Origin: Lachnospiraceae bacterium
Lineage (GTDB): Bacteria > Bacillota > Clostridia > Lachnospirales > Lachnospiraceae
Direction: 5' to 3'
Assembly (NCBI GenBank): GCA_017468395.1
Contig: JAFUIR010000015.1
Location: 124,001-188,000 of the forward strand
Length of the DNA: 64,000 nucleotides
The position numbers and the translations under genes are program-made. Within the stretch, counting starts at the first letter, position 1; each line of letters opens with the position of its first letter. The notes under the pieces are model-generated. The model had not been told where the DNA came from. It searched no databases and saw only the letters and a list, made by a program, of their open reading frames with translations. Shown here one piece after another: positions 34,201-42,689 of the stretch.

Positions 34201-34353
34201 ATAAAGGTAAATGAATTCTTTTGGCAATCCGTTTTGCCGAACATTCCATCGAGCCTCAATGCGCAAAAGCGTGTTCAGCAATGGCTTCCACGCTTTCTGA
34301 GTCTCGTCTCCATGGCAAAACCAATGATTTCCCAAAGAATTATTTACCTTTAT
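34201..34353. repeat. Long imperfect palindrome between thyA and folA
   Basis: The left arm 34201-34238 starts ATAAAGGTAAATGAATTC and ends near GTTTTGCC. It pairs with 34313-34353 with a few mismatches. In the thyA-folA mRNA it would fold into a large hairpin ending about 55 bases before folA's ribosome binding site. It could protect mRNA, attenuate folA, or be a MITE-like insert. Confidence 0.65.
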
Positions 34354-34371
34354 TCCACTTTAGCCATTCCC

Positions 34372-35220
34372 CTAAATCGCAATTGGTATATTTTCAATCT
34401 GGGGGCCGCATTCGTAGCCCTCCACTTTTACGTCATTTCTGGTAAACTGATAGAAATCTTTAATTTCGGGATTCAGCCAAAATTTCGGAGCGGGAAGGGG
34501 CTTTCTTTCAATCAGTTCTTTGATAATAGGAATATGTCTGTCGTAAATGTGGGCATCCGCAATAACATGCACAAGTTCTCCCACATTCATATCACACACT
34601 TGCGCCAGCATATGCACAAGCACGGAATACTGCACCACATTCCAGTTGTTTGCCGCCAAAATATCCTGTGAGCGCTGATTCAGCACTGCATTTAAGGTCA
34701 ATCTATCTTCGCCGGGCTTTTGGGTTACGTTAAAGGTCATGCTGTATGCACAAGGATACAAATTCATCTCGTGCAAATCCTGATGCACATAAATATTGGT
34801 CATAATTCTGCGGCTGAAAGGATTGTTTTTCAGGTCATAAATTACTCTGTCCACCTGATCCATCATGCCTTCTTTATATTGGTGTTTCACGCCCAACTGG
34901 TATCCGTAGGCCTTACCTATGGAACCGTCAGGATCCGCCCATTCATCCCAAATGTGACTGTGCAAATCATTAATATTATTGGACTTTTGCTGCCAAATCC
35001 ACAAAATCTCATCGGTAGCCGATTTCAGGGCAGTACGTCTCAGGGTCATAATAGGAAATTCTTTGGACAAATCATAACGATTTACCACGCCAAACTTTTT
35101 AATAGTGTACGCGGGTGTTCCATCTTCCCAGTGGGGCCGCACTTTCTCGCCCTCCGTGCTGGTACCGTTTTCCAAAATATCACGGCACATATCAATAAAA
35201 ACTTTATCAGCGTAACTCAT
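34372..35220 (-). CDS. thyA: Thymidylate synthase
   Basis: 282 residues from ATG 35220, with GAAGGAG upstream. It methylates dUMP to dTMP with methylene-tetrahydrofolate, producing dihydrofolate for FolA. Motifs are MSYADKVFIDMCRDILENGT, PIMTLRRTALKSATDEILW, the catalytic Cys in MNLYPCAYSMTFNV, and RSQDILAANNWNVVQY. It starts 13 bp after the beta-CASP gene, so they are probably co-transcribed. Confidence 0.96.
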   Translation of the reverse strand: MSYADKVFIDMCRDILENGTSTEGEKVRPHWEDGTPAYTIKKFGVVNRYDLSKEFPIMTLRRTALKSATDEILWIWQQKSNNINDLHSHIWDEWADPDGSIGKAYGYQLGVKHQYKEGMMDQVDRVIYDLKNNPFSRRIMTNIYVHQDLHEMNLYPCAYSMTFNVTQKPGEDRLTLNAVLNQRSQDILAANNWNVVQYSVLVHMLAQVCDMNVGELVHVIADAHIYDRHIPIIKELIERKPLPAPKFWLNPEIKDFYQFTRNDVKVEGYECGPQIENIPIAI

Positions 35221-35233
35221 GTTCCCTCTCCTT

Positions 35234-36838
35234 CTAATTGTCGTATTTATCACACAGCGCAATAATCTGGTCTGCAAATTTTGCCAAATCCTTGTTTGCG
35301 CCGCCTTCGTTCTTTTTGATAACCGCCAAAAGCCGGTTTCCGGCCGCAAGCAGGCGGGCAAATACACCGCTGGGTTCTCTTTCCTTTTTCTTAAGGGGCA
35401 TGGGCAGACCTTCATATTCCAGTTTACCGCTCTCCAAATTAAAGACCGTGCCGCTGTACGGCGCATAGGCTTTAATTCCATGCTCCACCATAAGACATTC
35501 CACGAATGCGGTACAAACATGATCCTCTCCGTGCACTACAAAAACTTTCCTCGGCTTTTCCTCAAAAGCTGTAATCCACTGAATAAGACCGTCCTTGTCC
35601 GCATGACCGCTAAGTCCCGTCATCCTTCTGATCTCGGCCCGCACTTCAATGGGCTCACCGAAAAGTTTTACTTCCGTGGCACCTTCCAGAATGATTCTGC
35701 CGAGCGTTCCTACGGACTGGTATCCTACAAACAAAATGGTAGATTCCGGTCTCCACAAATTATGCTTCAAGTGATGCCTGATTCGTCCCGCTTCACACAT
35801 ACCGGAGGCGGACAAAATCACCTTGGGCGTCTCATCAAAATTGATTGCCTTAGACTCCTCGCTGGTAATGGAAAGTCTAAGCCCCGGAAATACCAGCGGA
35901 TTGATTTTCTGTTTCACCATTTCCATGGCTTCTTCGTCAAAACACTCCCACTGGTTTTGATTATCCTGAAATATATTTGTAGCCCGGACTGCCATGGGAC
36001 TGTCCACATAAACCGGGAAATTATCGTGACCGCAAACCAAGCCTTCCTGCTTAATTTTACGGATGAAATACAACATTTCCTGGGTTCTTCCCACCGCAAA
36101 GGAAGGAATAATCACATTTCCTCCCCTGTCAAGCGTCTCCTGGATAATCTGTGCCAGTTCCCTCACATAATCCGGTCTTTCCGCGCCGTGCAGTCTGTCT
36201 CCGTAAGTGGATTCCATTACCACATAATCTGCCAAAGCTGTTGGAATCGGGTCACGAAGAAGGGGCTGGTTCTTATTTCCGATATCTCCGGAAAAAACAA
36301 TTTTTTTCGTCACATTCCCCTCTGTCAGCCAAACTTCAATACTGGCCGACCCAAGCAGATGACCAATGTCCGTAAAACGGATTCTTACACCATCACAGAC
36401 TTCAATTTCCTGATTATAATTACAGGGCACAATGCGTTTAATAATGCCCTCTGCATCTTCCATGGTAAATTCCGGCTCTACAAGTTGTTTCGCGGCACTT
36501 CTCTTTGCCTTGCGGTTCTTCCATTCCGCTTCCATCATCTGGATATGGGCACAGTCACGAAGCATGATATCACACAAATCCGCTGAAGCAACCGTAGTAA
36601 ATACCTGCCCTCTAAAGCCGCGTGCATACAACTTTGGAAGCATTCCCGAATGGTCCACATGAGCATGAGTAAGCAGCACATAATCTATTTGCGCCTCACT
36701 GACAGGCAAGGGAACATTCTCGAAAGTATTGACTCCCTGCTCCATCCCACAATCCACCAATAAATATTTGCCACCCACTTCCAGAAAATGACAACTACCT
36801 GTCACCTCATGGGCTGCTCCGATAAACGTCAGTTTCAT
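35234..36838 (-). CDS. MBL-fold/beta-CASP RNA-processing-type hydrolase
   Basis: 534 residues. The metallo-beta-lactamase motif is LTHAHVDHSGMLPKLYARGF with further metal ligands in IGHLLGSASIEVWL and FSGDIGNKNQPLL. The beta-CASP insert includes VIIPSFAVGRTQEMLYFIRK and VILSASGMCEAGRIRHHLKH, and GLSGHADKDGLIQWI is the RNA-specificity (RMMBL) motif. Relatives of this type cut RNA, but many bacterial ones are uncharacterised. It lacks the dimerization domain of RNase J, so RNase J identity is not claimed. It precedes thyA by 13 bp. Confidence 0.9.
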   Translation of the reverse strand: MKLTFIGAAHEVTGSCHFLEVGGKYLLVDCGMEQGVNTFENVPLPVSEAQIDYVLLTHAHVDHSGMLPKLYARGFRGQVFTTVASADLCDIMLRDCAHIQMMEAEWKNRKAKRSAAKQLVEPEFTMEDAEGIIKRIVPCNYNQEIEVCDGVRIRFTDIGHLLGSASIEVWLTEGNVTKKIVFSGDIGNKNQPLLRDPIPTALADYVVMESTYGDRLHGAERPDYVRELAQIIQETLDRGGNVIIPSFAVGRTQEMLYFIRKIKQEGLVCGHDNFPVYVDSPMAVRATNIFQDNQNQWECFDEEAMEMVKQKINPLVFPGLRLSITSEESKAINFDETPKVILSASGMCEAGRIRHHLKHNLWRPESTILFVGYQSVGTLGRIILEGATEVKLFGEPIEVRAEIRRMTGLSGHADKDGLIQWITAFEEKPRKVFVVHGEDHVCTAFVECLMVEHGIKAYAPYSGTVFNLESGKLEYEGLPMPLKKKEREPSGVFARLLAAGNRLLAVIKKNEGGANKDLAKFADQIIALCDKYDN

Positions 36839-36864
36839 ACTGATATCCTCCTTAAATAAATACT

Positions 36865-38625
36865 CTATTTCAGTGCATCTGCCATCTCATAAAAATGATA
36901 GTACATTCCTTTTTGTCTAAGCAACTGCTCATGATTTCCTTCTTCCACAATGCCTTCCTGGGTCAAAACCAAAATCCTGTCGGAATTTTTAATGGTAGAA
37001 AGTCTATGGGCTATCGTAAGCGTAGTACGCCCTTCGGACAGTCTTGCCAGGGATTTTGCCACCGCAAATTCACTTTCATTGTCCAGTGCCGAAGTGGCCT
37101 CATCCAAAATAATAATGGGCGGATTTTTAAGGAACACTCTGGCAATGCTGATACGCTGCTTTTGTCCGCCGGACAGTTTCACGCCCCGTTCTCCCACATA
37201 AGTATTATACCCGTCTTTTAACTGCATAATAAACTCATGGGCTCCCGCCTTTTTCGCGGCTTCCGTAACCTCTTCCAACGTTGCCCCCGGTTTACCATAT
37301 GAAATATTTTCAAAAACTGTTCCCGAAAACAAATACACATCCTGCTGCACGATACCGATATTGCTTCGCAGACTCTTTAACGTATAAGCTTTAATATCTT
37401 TTCCGTCCAGTGTAATGGAGCCGCCCGTTACATCGTAAAAGCGGGGAATCAGGTTACAAAGAGTGGTTTTTCCGCCACCGGAAGGTCCTACAATAGCCAG
37501 TTTTTCTCCGGCATTTATATGTAAATTCAAATTACGAAACACCTGATTATGGTCGTCAGCATACTCAAAACTCACATTCTCAAACACAATATTTCCCTCG
37601 GGATTTTCCAGTGTTACCGCATCCGGTTCATCAAAAATCTCGATGTCTGCGTCAATAATTTGCAAAAAACGTTCGATGCCGGTCATGCCACGCTGGAACT
37701 GCTCTGCAAACTCGATGATACGTCTGATGGTGGCAATCATGGTAGATACATACATCATATATGCCACCAAATCGCCGGGAGCAATCTTACCATAGACCAT
37801 AAAAATTCCGCCCGCTACCAAAACCACCAGATACATTAAACCGTCAAACATCTTTACCGTTGTATGGAAAGCTGCCATATAGCGATAGGTCAGCGTCTTA
37901 ATATCCAAAAAAGCCCGGTTATCCTTGGAAAATTTTTCATTCTCCACCTCTTCATTTGTAAAAGCCTTCACTACCTTGTGCCCCAGCAGACTGTCTTCAA
38001 TTCGGGCATTTAGCTCGCCGATTTGGTTTCTCTGCTTGCGAAACGCCCCACGCATGCGGAAATTCAGTTTCATGCAAATCAAAGTCATAAGAGGCACGCA
38101 AAGGAAAATCAGCACCGTCAGCCCTACATGGATTCTCGCCAGAATAATAAAAGAAATTACCGCCTTGATACCCGCAATAAAAAACTCCTCCGGACAGTGG
38201 TGTGCAAATTCTGTCACGTCAAAAAGGTCGTTGGTAATACGACCCATAATCTGTCCCACTTTTGTATTGTTATAGTAAGTGTTGGATAACTGCTGAAGAT
38301 GAGTATAGGCATCCCGTCTCATGTCCGTTTCGATTCCGGCACCCATAATATGTCCCATGCCCGCCATATAATAACTGGCAAGTCCGTCCACAATGCGAAG
38401 CGCCAGATACAAAAGTCCCAAACTACCGATAGTTTTTACAGACAGTGCTGCCAAATCGTTTATCCCCTGATTGGTAATATATCGCATGATAAGAGGCAGC
38501 ACCAACTCACATACTGTTGTCAGTGCTGCACAGAATAAATCCAAGAATAATGTTCCTTTATAGTTTTTAAAATACGGAAGAAACCGTCTGAGAAGTTCTT
38601 TCGTTGTGTACTGTTTTGCTTCCAT
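36865..38625 (-). CDS. ABC exporter, fused permease and ATPase (MsbA-like)
   Basis: 586 residues from ATG 38625 behind AAAGG. The first 310 residues hold six membrane helices of the type-1 exporter fold (for example YLALRIVDGLASYYMAGMG, FFIAGIKAVISFIILARIHV). The ATPase has Walker A GPSGGGKTTLCNLIP, signature LSGGQKQRISIARVFL, Walker B IIILDEATSALDNES and the His loop IAHRLSTI. It should work as a homodimer exporting a lipid, peptide or drug; nothing nearby fixes the substrate. Confidence 0.94.
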   Translation of the reverse strand: MEAKQYTTKELLRRFLPYFKNYKGTLFLDLFCAALTTVCELVLPLIMRYITNQGINDLAALSVKTIGSLGLLYLALRIVDGLASYYMAGMGHIMGAGIETDMRRDAYTHLQQLSNTYYNNTKVGQIMGRITNDLFDVTEFAHHCPEEFFIAGIKAVISFIILARIHVGLTVLIFLCVPLMTLICMKLNFRMRGAFRKQRNQIGELNARIEDSLLGHKVVKAFTNEEVENEKFSKDNRAFLDIKTLTYRYMAAFHTTVKMFDGLMYLVVLVAGGIFMVYGKIAPGDLVAYMMYVSTMIATIRRIIEFAEQFQRGMTGIERFLQIIDADIEIFDEPDAVTLENPEGNIVFENVSFEYADDHNQVFRNLNLHINAGEKLAIVGPSGGGKTTLCNLIPRFYDVTGGSITLDGKDIKAYTLKSLRSNIGIVQQDVYLFSGTVFENISYGKPGATLEEVTEAAKKAGAHEFIMQLKDGYNTYVGERGVKLSGGQKQRISIARVFLKNPPIIILDEATSALDNESEFAVAKSLARLSEGRTTLTIAHRLSTIKNSDRILVLTQEGIVEEGNHEQLLRQKGMYYHFYEMADALK

Positions 38626-38737
38626 AGTAAAACCTTTCTGCCTACGCAATCTCACTACTTCTATCTTACACAACTTAAGCCACTCTTGCAATCTTTTTAT
38701 GCCTCTTTCCTTTTCCGAAAGCGACCCTTTCGCCCCT

Positions 38738-39850
38738 TTAATTATCCGCGTTTTCCAAAGGGAATGTTACCCGCCAGGGACCTTCAACATGGGTTCCCGT
38801 TATCCACAAATGCGCCACTACGGTGTATTTTCCCAAATCCTCTTCGGCCACCTCAAATACAAATTCCTCATAATCCGTATAGGTACCATCTTCCTTCTCA
38901 TGATATGAAGCCTTATAAAGATAATCCACAACCTCCCCATTCTCGTCTATGAGCCAGAAATAGCCGTGATTATCATTGGCAAAAATATCTTCCGTCCGCT
39001 TCTGGATATGCAGTTTTCCCTCCGCATAAGCAATCCCCGAAATCTCCACGCCTTCTATAACAATTTCTTCTCCGTTCTCTCCCATAAGTTCAACGGGCGT
39101 TCCCTTGCCCGGCGGAAGCACTTTTATGTCCTCCCTTTGCACTTCCCCGTCGCTCACATCAAAACCTCTGCTCAAACCATTTATCCATTTACCCACAAAT
39201 TTTGCATCCCTGTCTGCGCTGTTTAAGTCAAGGGTAACCGGCAGATACTCATACTCGGTCTTTTGACTTATAAACTCCCTGACAGAGAAGGTCATTTTGC
39301 TTCCTGCAATTTTCGCATCATCCCATTGGCTGACGGTAATCAAAAACAGTACCTGCCCGGTTTCCTCGTCATACCCCACTCTCTGACAATGCCCCGTAGC
39401 CCCAAAAGGCTGGTGAATGGAATAACTGTCATACAAATCCGCCGTCTCATCAATGCGCTCTCCCTCCAAATCTTCCATGGAAATATAAATTTCCGCCACA
39501 TTGTCGTGAATATAAGCAGATAATACTTCCATGCGGATACCCGCATTTTCACTCACCTTTTTGACAGGCATAAAAAACTGCGCCGTCTTGGGACTGACCA
39601 AATAGAGCCATTCATAAACCTGCGGCACGCTCCCTGCCATAACCTGCATGGAAAAGACAAAGCAGACACAAAAAACACAAGCCATTACCGCCCCGCGGAA
39701 CACACCTCCTGCAAACTTCATTCCCCACTTTTGCCGATCTGCCTTTTTATCAGCCTGCCAGTACTCATATTCCCGCTGTTCCACCAACACATTCTCTATC
39801 AACTTCTCCGGGGCTTTTACCCGGCTTATCATCTGCGCATACTGATTCAT
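38738..39850 (-). CDS. DUF4179-type membrane protein, probable anti-sigma factor
   Basis: 370 residues. A short cytosolic N-terminus (MNQYAQMISRVKAPEKLIEN) is followed by one membrane helix at about residues 50-70 (GAVMACVFCVCFVFSMQVMA). The large outer part is beta-rich and matches the DUF4179 pattern (AGIRMEVLSAYIHDNVAEIY). Proteins of this layout directly behind an ECF sigma gene usually bind and hold that sigma factor. Its start lies three bases after the sigma gene's stop, so expression is coupled. Confidence 0.82.
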   Translation of the reverse strand: MNQYAQMISRVKAPEKLIENVLVEQREYEYWQADKKADRQKWGMKFAGGVFRGAVMACVFCVCFVFSMQVMAGSVPQVYEWLYLVSPKTAQFFMPVKKVSENAGIRMEVLSAYIHDNVAEIYISMEDLEGERIDETADLYDSYSIHQPFGATGHCQRVGYDEETGQVLFLITVSQWDDAKIAGSKMTFSVREFISQKTEYEYLPVTLDLNSADRDAKFVGKWINGLSRGFDVSDGEVQREDIKVLPPGKGTPVELMGENGEEIVIEGVEISGIAYAEGKLHIQKRTEDIFANDNHGYFWLIDENGEVVDYLYKASYHEKEDGTYTDYEEFVFEVAEEDLGKYTVVAHLWITGTHVEGPWRVTFPLENADN

Positions 39851-39853
39851 TCC

Positions 39854-40351
39854 CTACACCTCCTGTTCCAATATGTCCTTAAGTTGCCCCCTGGCTCTGG
39901 TAAGCCATGTCCTGATTGTAGAGGGCTTTTGTCGCAGCATCTTTCCCATCTCTTCCACCGAATAGCCTTCATAATAAAAAAGATGAATGACCATGCGGTA
40001 TTTGGGCTTTAACTTTTCCAGTTCCTGCCACAGTTCCATTTCACGGGGCGTATCGCATATTTGTTCCAAATAGGCCAAATGCTCTTCCAAACTTTCCGTC
40101 TTTCGAAACCACGCCGACGCCTGCAATTTCTTGGCACAGTTAAGAGTAACCCGGATTAGCCACGCTTTTTTGTGCTCTTCACTTTCAAACGGCTTTTTCT
40201 CCTGCAAGAATCTCAAAAAAACTTCCTGAAAAATATCGTCCGCATCACTTCTGCTACCGGTTCTTGCAAAGGCCAGCCGGTATACCATATCTGCGTATTT
40301 TCTGATGCTGCTTTCCGCGTCCCAAACTGCTTTTTCCTCTTTCGGTTCCAT
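39854..40351 (-). CDS. ECF-type RNA polymerase sigma factor
   Basis: 165 residues. Region 2 includes YADMVYRLAFARTGSRSDAD and DIFQEVFLRFLQEKKPFE, and region 4 is KPKYRMVIHLFYYEGYSVEE with MLRQKPSTIRTWLTRARGQL. No region 1 or 3 is present, as in extracytoplasmic-function sigma factors. GGAGGT precedes the start. The following DUF4179 gene probably encodes its membrane anti-sigma partner. The regulon cannot be told from this window. Confidence 0.92.
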   Translation of the reverse strand: MEPKEEKAVWDAESSIRKYADMVYRLAFARTGSRSDADDIFQEVFLRFLQEKKPFESEEHKKAWLIRVTLNCAKKLQASAWFRKTESLEEHLAYLEQICDTPREMELWQELEKLKPKYRMVIHLFYYEGYSVEEMGKMLRQKPSTIRTWLTRARGQLKDILEQEV

Positions 40352-40422
40352 CGCTTACCTCCTCCCTCTTCATAATAAATACCTTTTACCCTGCCAAAAG
40401 GCTACACTTTTATACAAAAAAA

Positions 40423-40454
40423 TCCTTAACAACTCTCCATCGAGCCATTAAGGA
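40423..40454 (-). terminator. Terminator of the DUF4190/DUF2752 unit
   Basis: On the minus strand TCCTTAA and TTAAGGA arms (40448-40454 with 40423-40429) flank an 18-base loop and lead into a run of seven T residues. Confidence 0.8.
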
Positions 40455-40482
40455 CTTTCTCATTCATTTTTCCCGGGTATCT

Positions 40483-40917
40483 TTACCCAAGGACATATGC
40501 TCCGCTTGCAAAAATCATTACGATCTTCACAAGCCACTGCACTACTATAATTGCAATCAGCAAATAACAGTAAATTGGCCGAAACAGCATTGCTTTGACT
40601 TTTCCCTTCGTAAAAATATTTAGCGTATGGGATATCATATAACAAGCCAAAACCACTGCTGTATAGGGAACTGCCGGATGATAAAGAAAACTGCTTACAA
40701 AATCGCCTTTCATCAAAGCCGCCATAGCCCTTGTACCGCCGCACCCCGGACAATACAGTCCATAGGTAGTAAGCAAAGAACAAGGATATGGATTTACTTT
40801 TGAAAAAGGAATGCCCATCAGTTCCAGCACAAAATATATACTAAAACCCACGGCACATATCCCTAAACATACATAATAACAACGCCTTGACAGACGAATC
40901 TCATATGTATCATCCAT
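40483..40917 (-). CDS. DUF2752 membrane protein
   Basis: 144 residues with three to four membrane helices. The family motif is present: YPCSLLTTYGLYCPGCGGTR followed by AMAALMKGDF. The Cys-Pro-x-Cys-Gly-Gly-Thr-Arg core lies at the membrane surface and may bind metal, but family function is unknown. It starts nine bases after the DUF4190 gene, with which it shares promoter and terminator. Confidence 0.85.
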   Translation of the reverse strand: MDDTYEIRLSRRCYYVCLGICAVGFSIYFVLELMGIPFSKVNPYPCSLLTTYGLYCPGCGGTRAMAALMKGDFVSSFLYHPAVPYTAVVLACYMISHTLNIFTKGKVKAMLFRPIYCYLLIAIIVVQWLVKIVMIFASGAYVLG

Positions 40918-40925
40918 ACGTTAAA

Positions 40926-41204
40926 TTACAGTCCTGCAGCGCTAATGAGTGCAGCACCACCAATGATTACTAAGATAGAAGGTATCAAACCGATAATACC
41001 ACAAACAAGACCTGCGATAGCCATTCCTTTGCCGCCCTGTTTCTTAGCCAGAGAAATTCCGCCCAAGATAACTGCAATCAGTGCAAGCAATACAGGAAGG
41101 TAAGGTACACAGCAAGACAATACAAGTGCAAGAATACCTAATACCATGGAAGCAATAGCCATACCCTTCTTCTGAGGTGCCTGATTCATTCCGTTCATAT
41201 CCAT
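40926..41204 (-). CDS. DUF4190 small membrane protein
   Basis: 92 residues. A short polar N-terminus (MDMNGMNQAPQKKG) is followed by two hydrophobic Gly/Ala/Ile-rich segments: AIASMVLGILALVLSCCVPY and MAIAGLVCGIIGLIPSIL. The repeated 'GMAIA' starts are typical of DUF4190. It is often found before DUF2752 genes, as here. Function unknown. Confidence 0.85.
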   Translation of the reverse strand: MDMNGMNQAPQKKGMAIASMVLGILALVLSCCVPYLPVLLALIAVILGGISLAKKQGGKGMAIAGLVCGIIGLIPSILVIIGGAALISAAGL

Positions 41205-41266
41205 TTTTAGTCTCCTCCTTATAAGATTTTTACAGATAAAATCTGCTAGTTTAAAACACAGTTTAT

Positions 41267-41295
41267 ATTATGCGTTATTGCAGACTTTTTGTCAA
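41267..41295 (-). promoter_or_regulatory. Promoter of the DUF4190/DUF2752 unit
   Basis: On the minus strand a perfect TTGACA (41290-41295), a 17-bp spacer and CATAAT (41267-41272). Confidence 0.75.
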
Positions 41296-41329
41296 TAAAT
41301 GTCGTTTATTTTTTCCTGCTCTTTTTTAC

Positions 41330-41896
41330 TTATAACTTGCGGTAAGCGCCTTCGTACATAATCCATGCAAAAACAAGCAGTGCAATGCATAAAATAATCA
41401 GCCCGTTTGCCAATGTCATGGGCATTTCCAGCCAAAACAGCAGTAAACAGATTACCCCAAAGAGCACTGCCGTACTCACTTTACCAAACCAAAGAGCTCC
41501 GGGCAGTTTCTTGTTTTGCTTCAGCATAAACCAGCCTCGGATAAGCATATATATTTCTTTAATCACCATAGTGGCAAATACTGCCCAAAGGAGAGTATAT
41601 TTACTTGCCAGGCAGCCAACCAATGCGCCGTGTGTAAGTTTATCTGCCAAGGGGTCAATACATTTTCCCAGTTCTGTTATCATTTGGAATTTACGGGCAA
41701 TCAGTCCATCAAAAAAATCCGTCAGCGTAGAGATAATCACAACTCCTCCCGCCTTGTAATAATCAATTTCTGTCTGCGCTGTCAGATACAGCCAACAGAA
41801 TATAGGAATCAAAGCGATTCTGAAATAACTCATAATATTCGGAATCGTCCAGATATCTTCCTTTTTGAATTTTAAGTTTGACAATGTGCCACTCAT
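41330..41896 (-). CDS. CDP-alcohol phosphatidyltransferase, PgsA-like
   Basis: 188 residues with about five membrane helices. The catalytic signature D-x2-D-G-x2-A-R…G-x3-D-x3-D is complete in TDFFDGLIARKF and LGKCIDPLADKLTHGALVG. The best guess is CDP-diacylglycerol-glycerol-3-phosphate transferase, making phosphatidylglycerol phosphate. Other CDP-alcohol enzymes share the motif, so the symbol is withheld. ATG 41896 has AGGAG nine bases upstream. Confidence 0.87.
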   Translation of the reverse strand: MSGTLSNLKFKKEDIWTIPNIMSYFRIALIPIFCWLYLTAQTEIDYYKAGGVVIISTLTDFFDGLIARKFQMITELGKCIDPLADKLTHGALVGCLASKYTLLWAVFATMVIKEIYMLIRGWFMLKQNKKLPGALWFGKVSTAVLFGVICLLLFWLEMPMTLANGLIILCIALLVFAWIMYEGAYRKL

Positions 41897-42064
41897 AATA
41901 CATTACTCCTATAGTACTTTATGTACTCAATCTTTCTTACTTGTACTATCATATACCATTTATCTACAAATTTCCATGCCTAAATCACACAAAAAGGAAA
42001 AATTTCATTAAATTTCTCTTTTTAAATTGTAAATAATTTTTGCAAAAAAAATACAATTTAAGTG

Positions 42065-42093
42065 TTGACAAACAAAAAACCTTATAGTATAGT
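42065..42093 (+). promoter_or_regulatory. tRNA-Gly promoter
   Basis: A perfect TTGACA (42065-42070), a 17-bp spacer and TATAGT (42088-42093), 28 bp before the tRNA. Confidence 0.85.
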
Positions 42094-42121
42094 AATACTT
42101 GTCTTTCAGAGAGAGACAAAT

Positions 42122-42193
<72 letters not shown>

Positions 42194-42199
42194 CTTTTA

Positions 42200-42227
42200 A
42201 TGCCACGAGTTTCGTGGCATTTTTTTA
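42200..42227 (+). terminator. tRNA-Gly terminator
   Basis: ATGCCACGA pairs with TCGTGGCAT around GTT, followed by seven T residues. Confidence 0.93.
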
Positions 42228-42382
42228 TGGGAAGCCTTGCAAACAGAGGACTTCCTTTTTTATTTGTTATTTTTTATTTTTACATTTTTATGTTTTTATA
42301 TCTTTATGAAGTTTGATTACACTTGATTACACTTTTTATGTCCAAAAGCGATTTCTATATCTTCCCACAAATACGTGGATGT

Positions 42383-42642
42383 ATTGGGCGTACATTGCAC
42401 ATAATAGTTTCTCGCGCCCAAAACAAAGGCTCTTTTTCGCTATTTCCCTCTCTTTTTCTTCCATTTTGGGCGTGAGCGCCTTTAATTGAATTCTACGCCC
42501 ACAAAATTGCAGAAATCGTGGGCGTAGAAATTTTTTTTAACCTTGTCCACGCCCAAAATCCTCTAAAAAACAAGAAAAATAGCACAATTACGCCAAAAAT
42601 TGGGCGTAGAAAGATCAAAACATCTCCATACGCCCAAAATTG
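42383..42642. repeat. Cluster of nine ACGCCCA/TGGGCGT motifs in both orientations
   Basis: The 460-bp gap between tRNA-Gly and the MCP gene has no supported gene. Motif copies lie near 42383, 42414, 42463, 42491, 42518, 42547, 42589, 42600 and 42629, around the core ATTTTGGGCGTAGAA on either strand; the copy near 42589 has one C fewer. Neighbouring copies face each other and can form several competing hairpins. The best is a perfect 12-bp pair, TTCTACGCCCAC (42491-42502) with GTGGGCGTAGAA (42518-42529), followed by eight T residues, which could terminate transcription. Confidence 0.75.
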
Positions 42643-42689
42643 AATTTATCCCCCCCAAGCAGGTTGTACCGACAACCCACAGAATAAAT

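Noticed and set aside
42383-42642. ACGCCC motif cluster as a CRISPR array
   Set aside because: The units are short, in both orientations and irregularly spaced; there are no cas genes.
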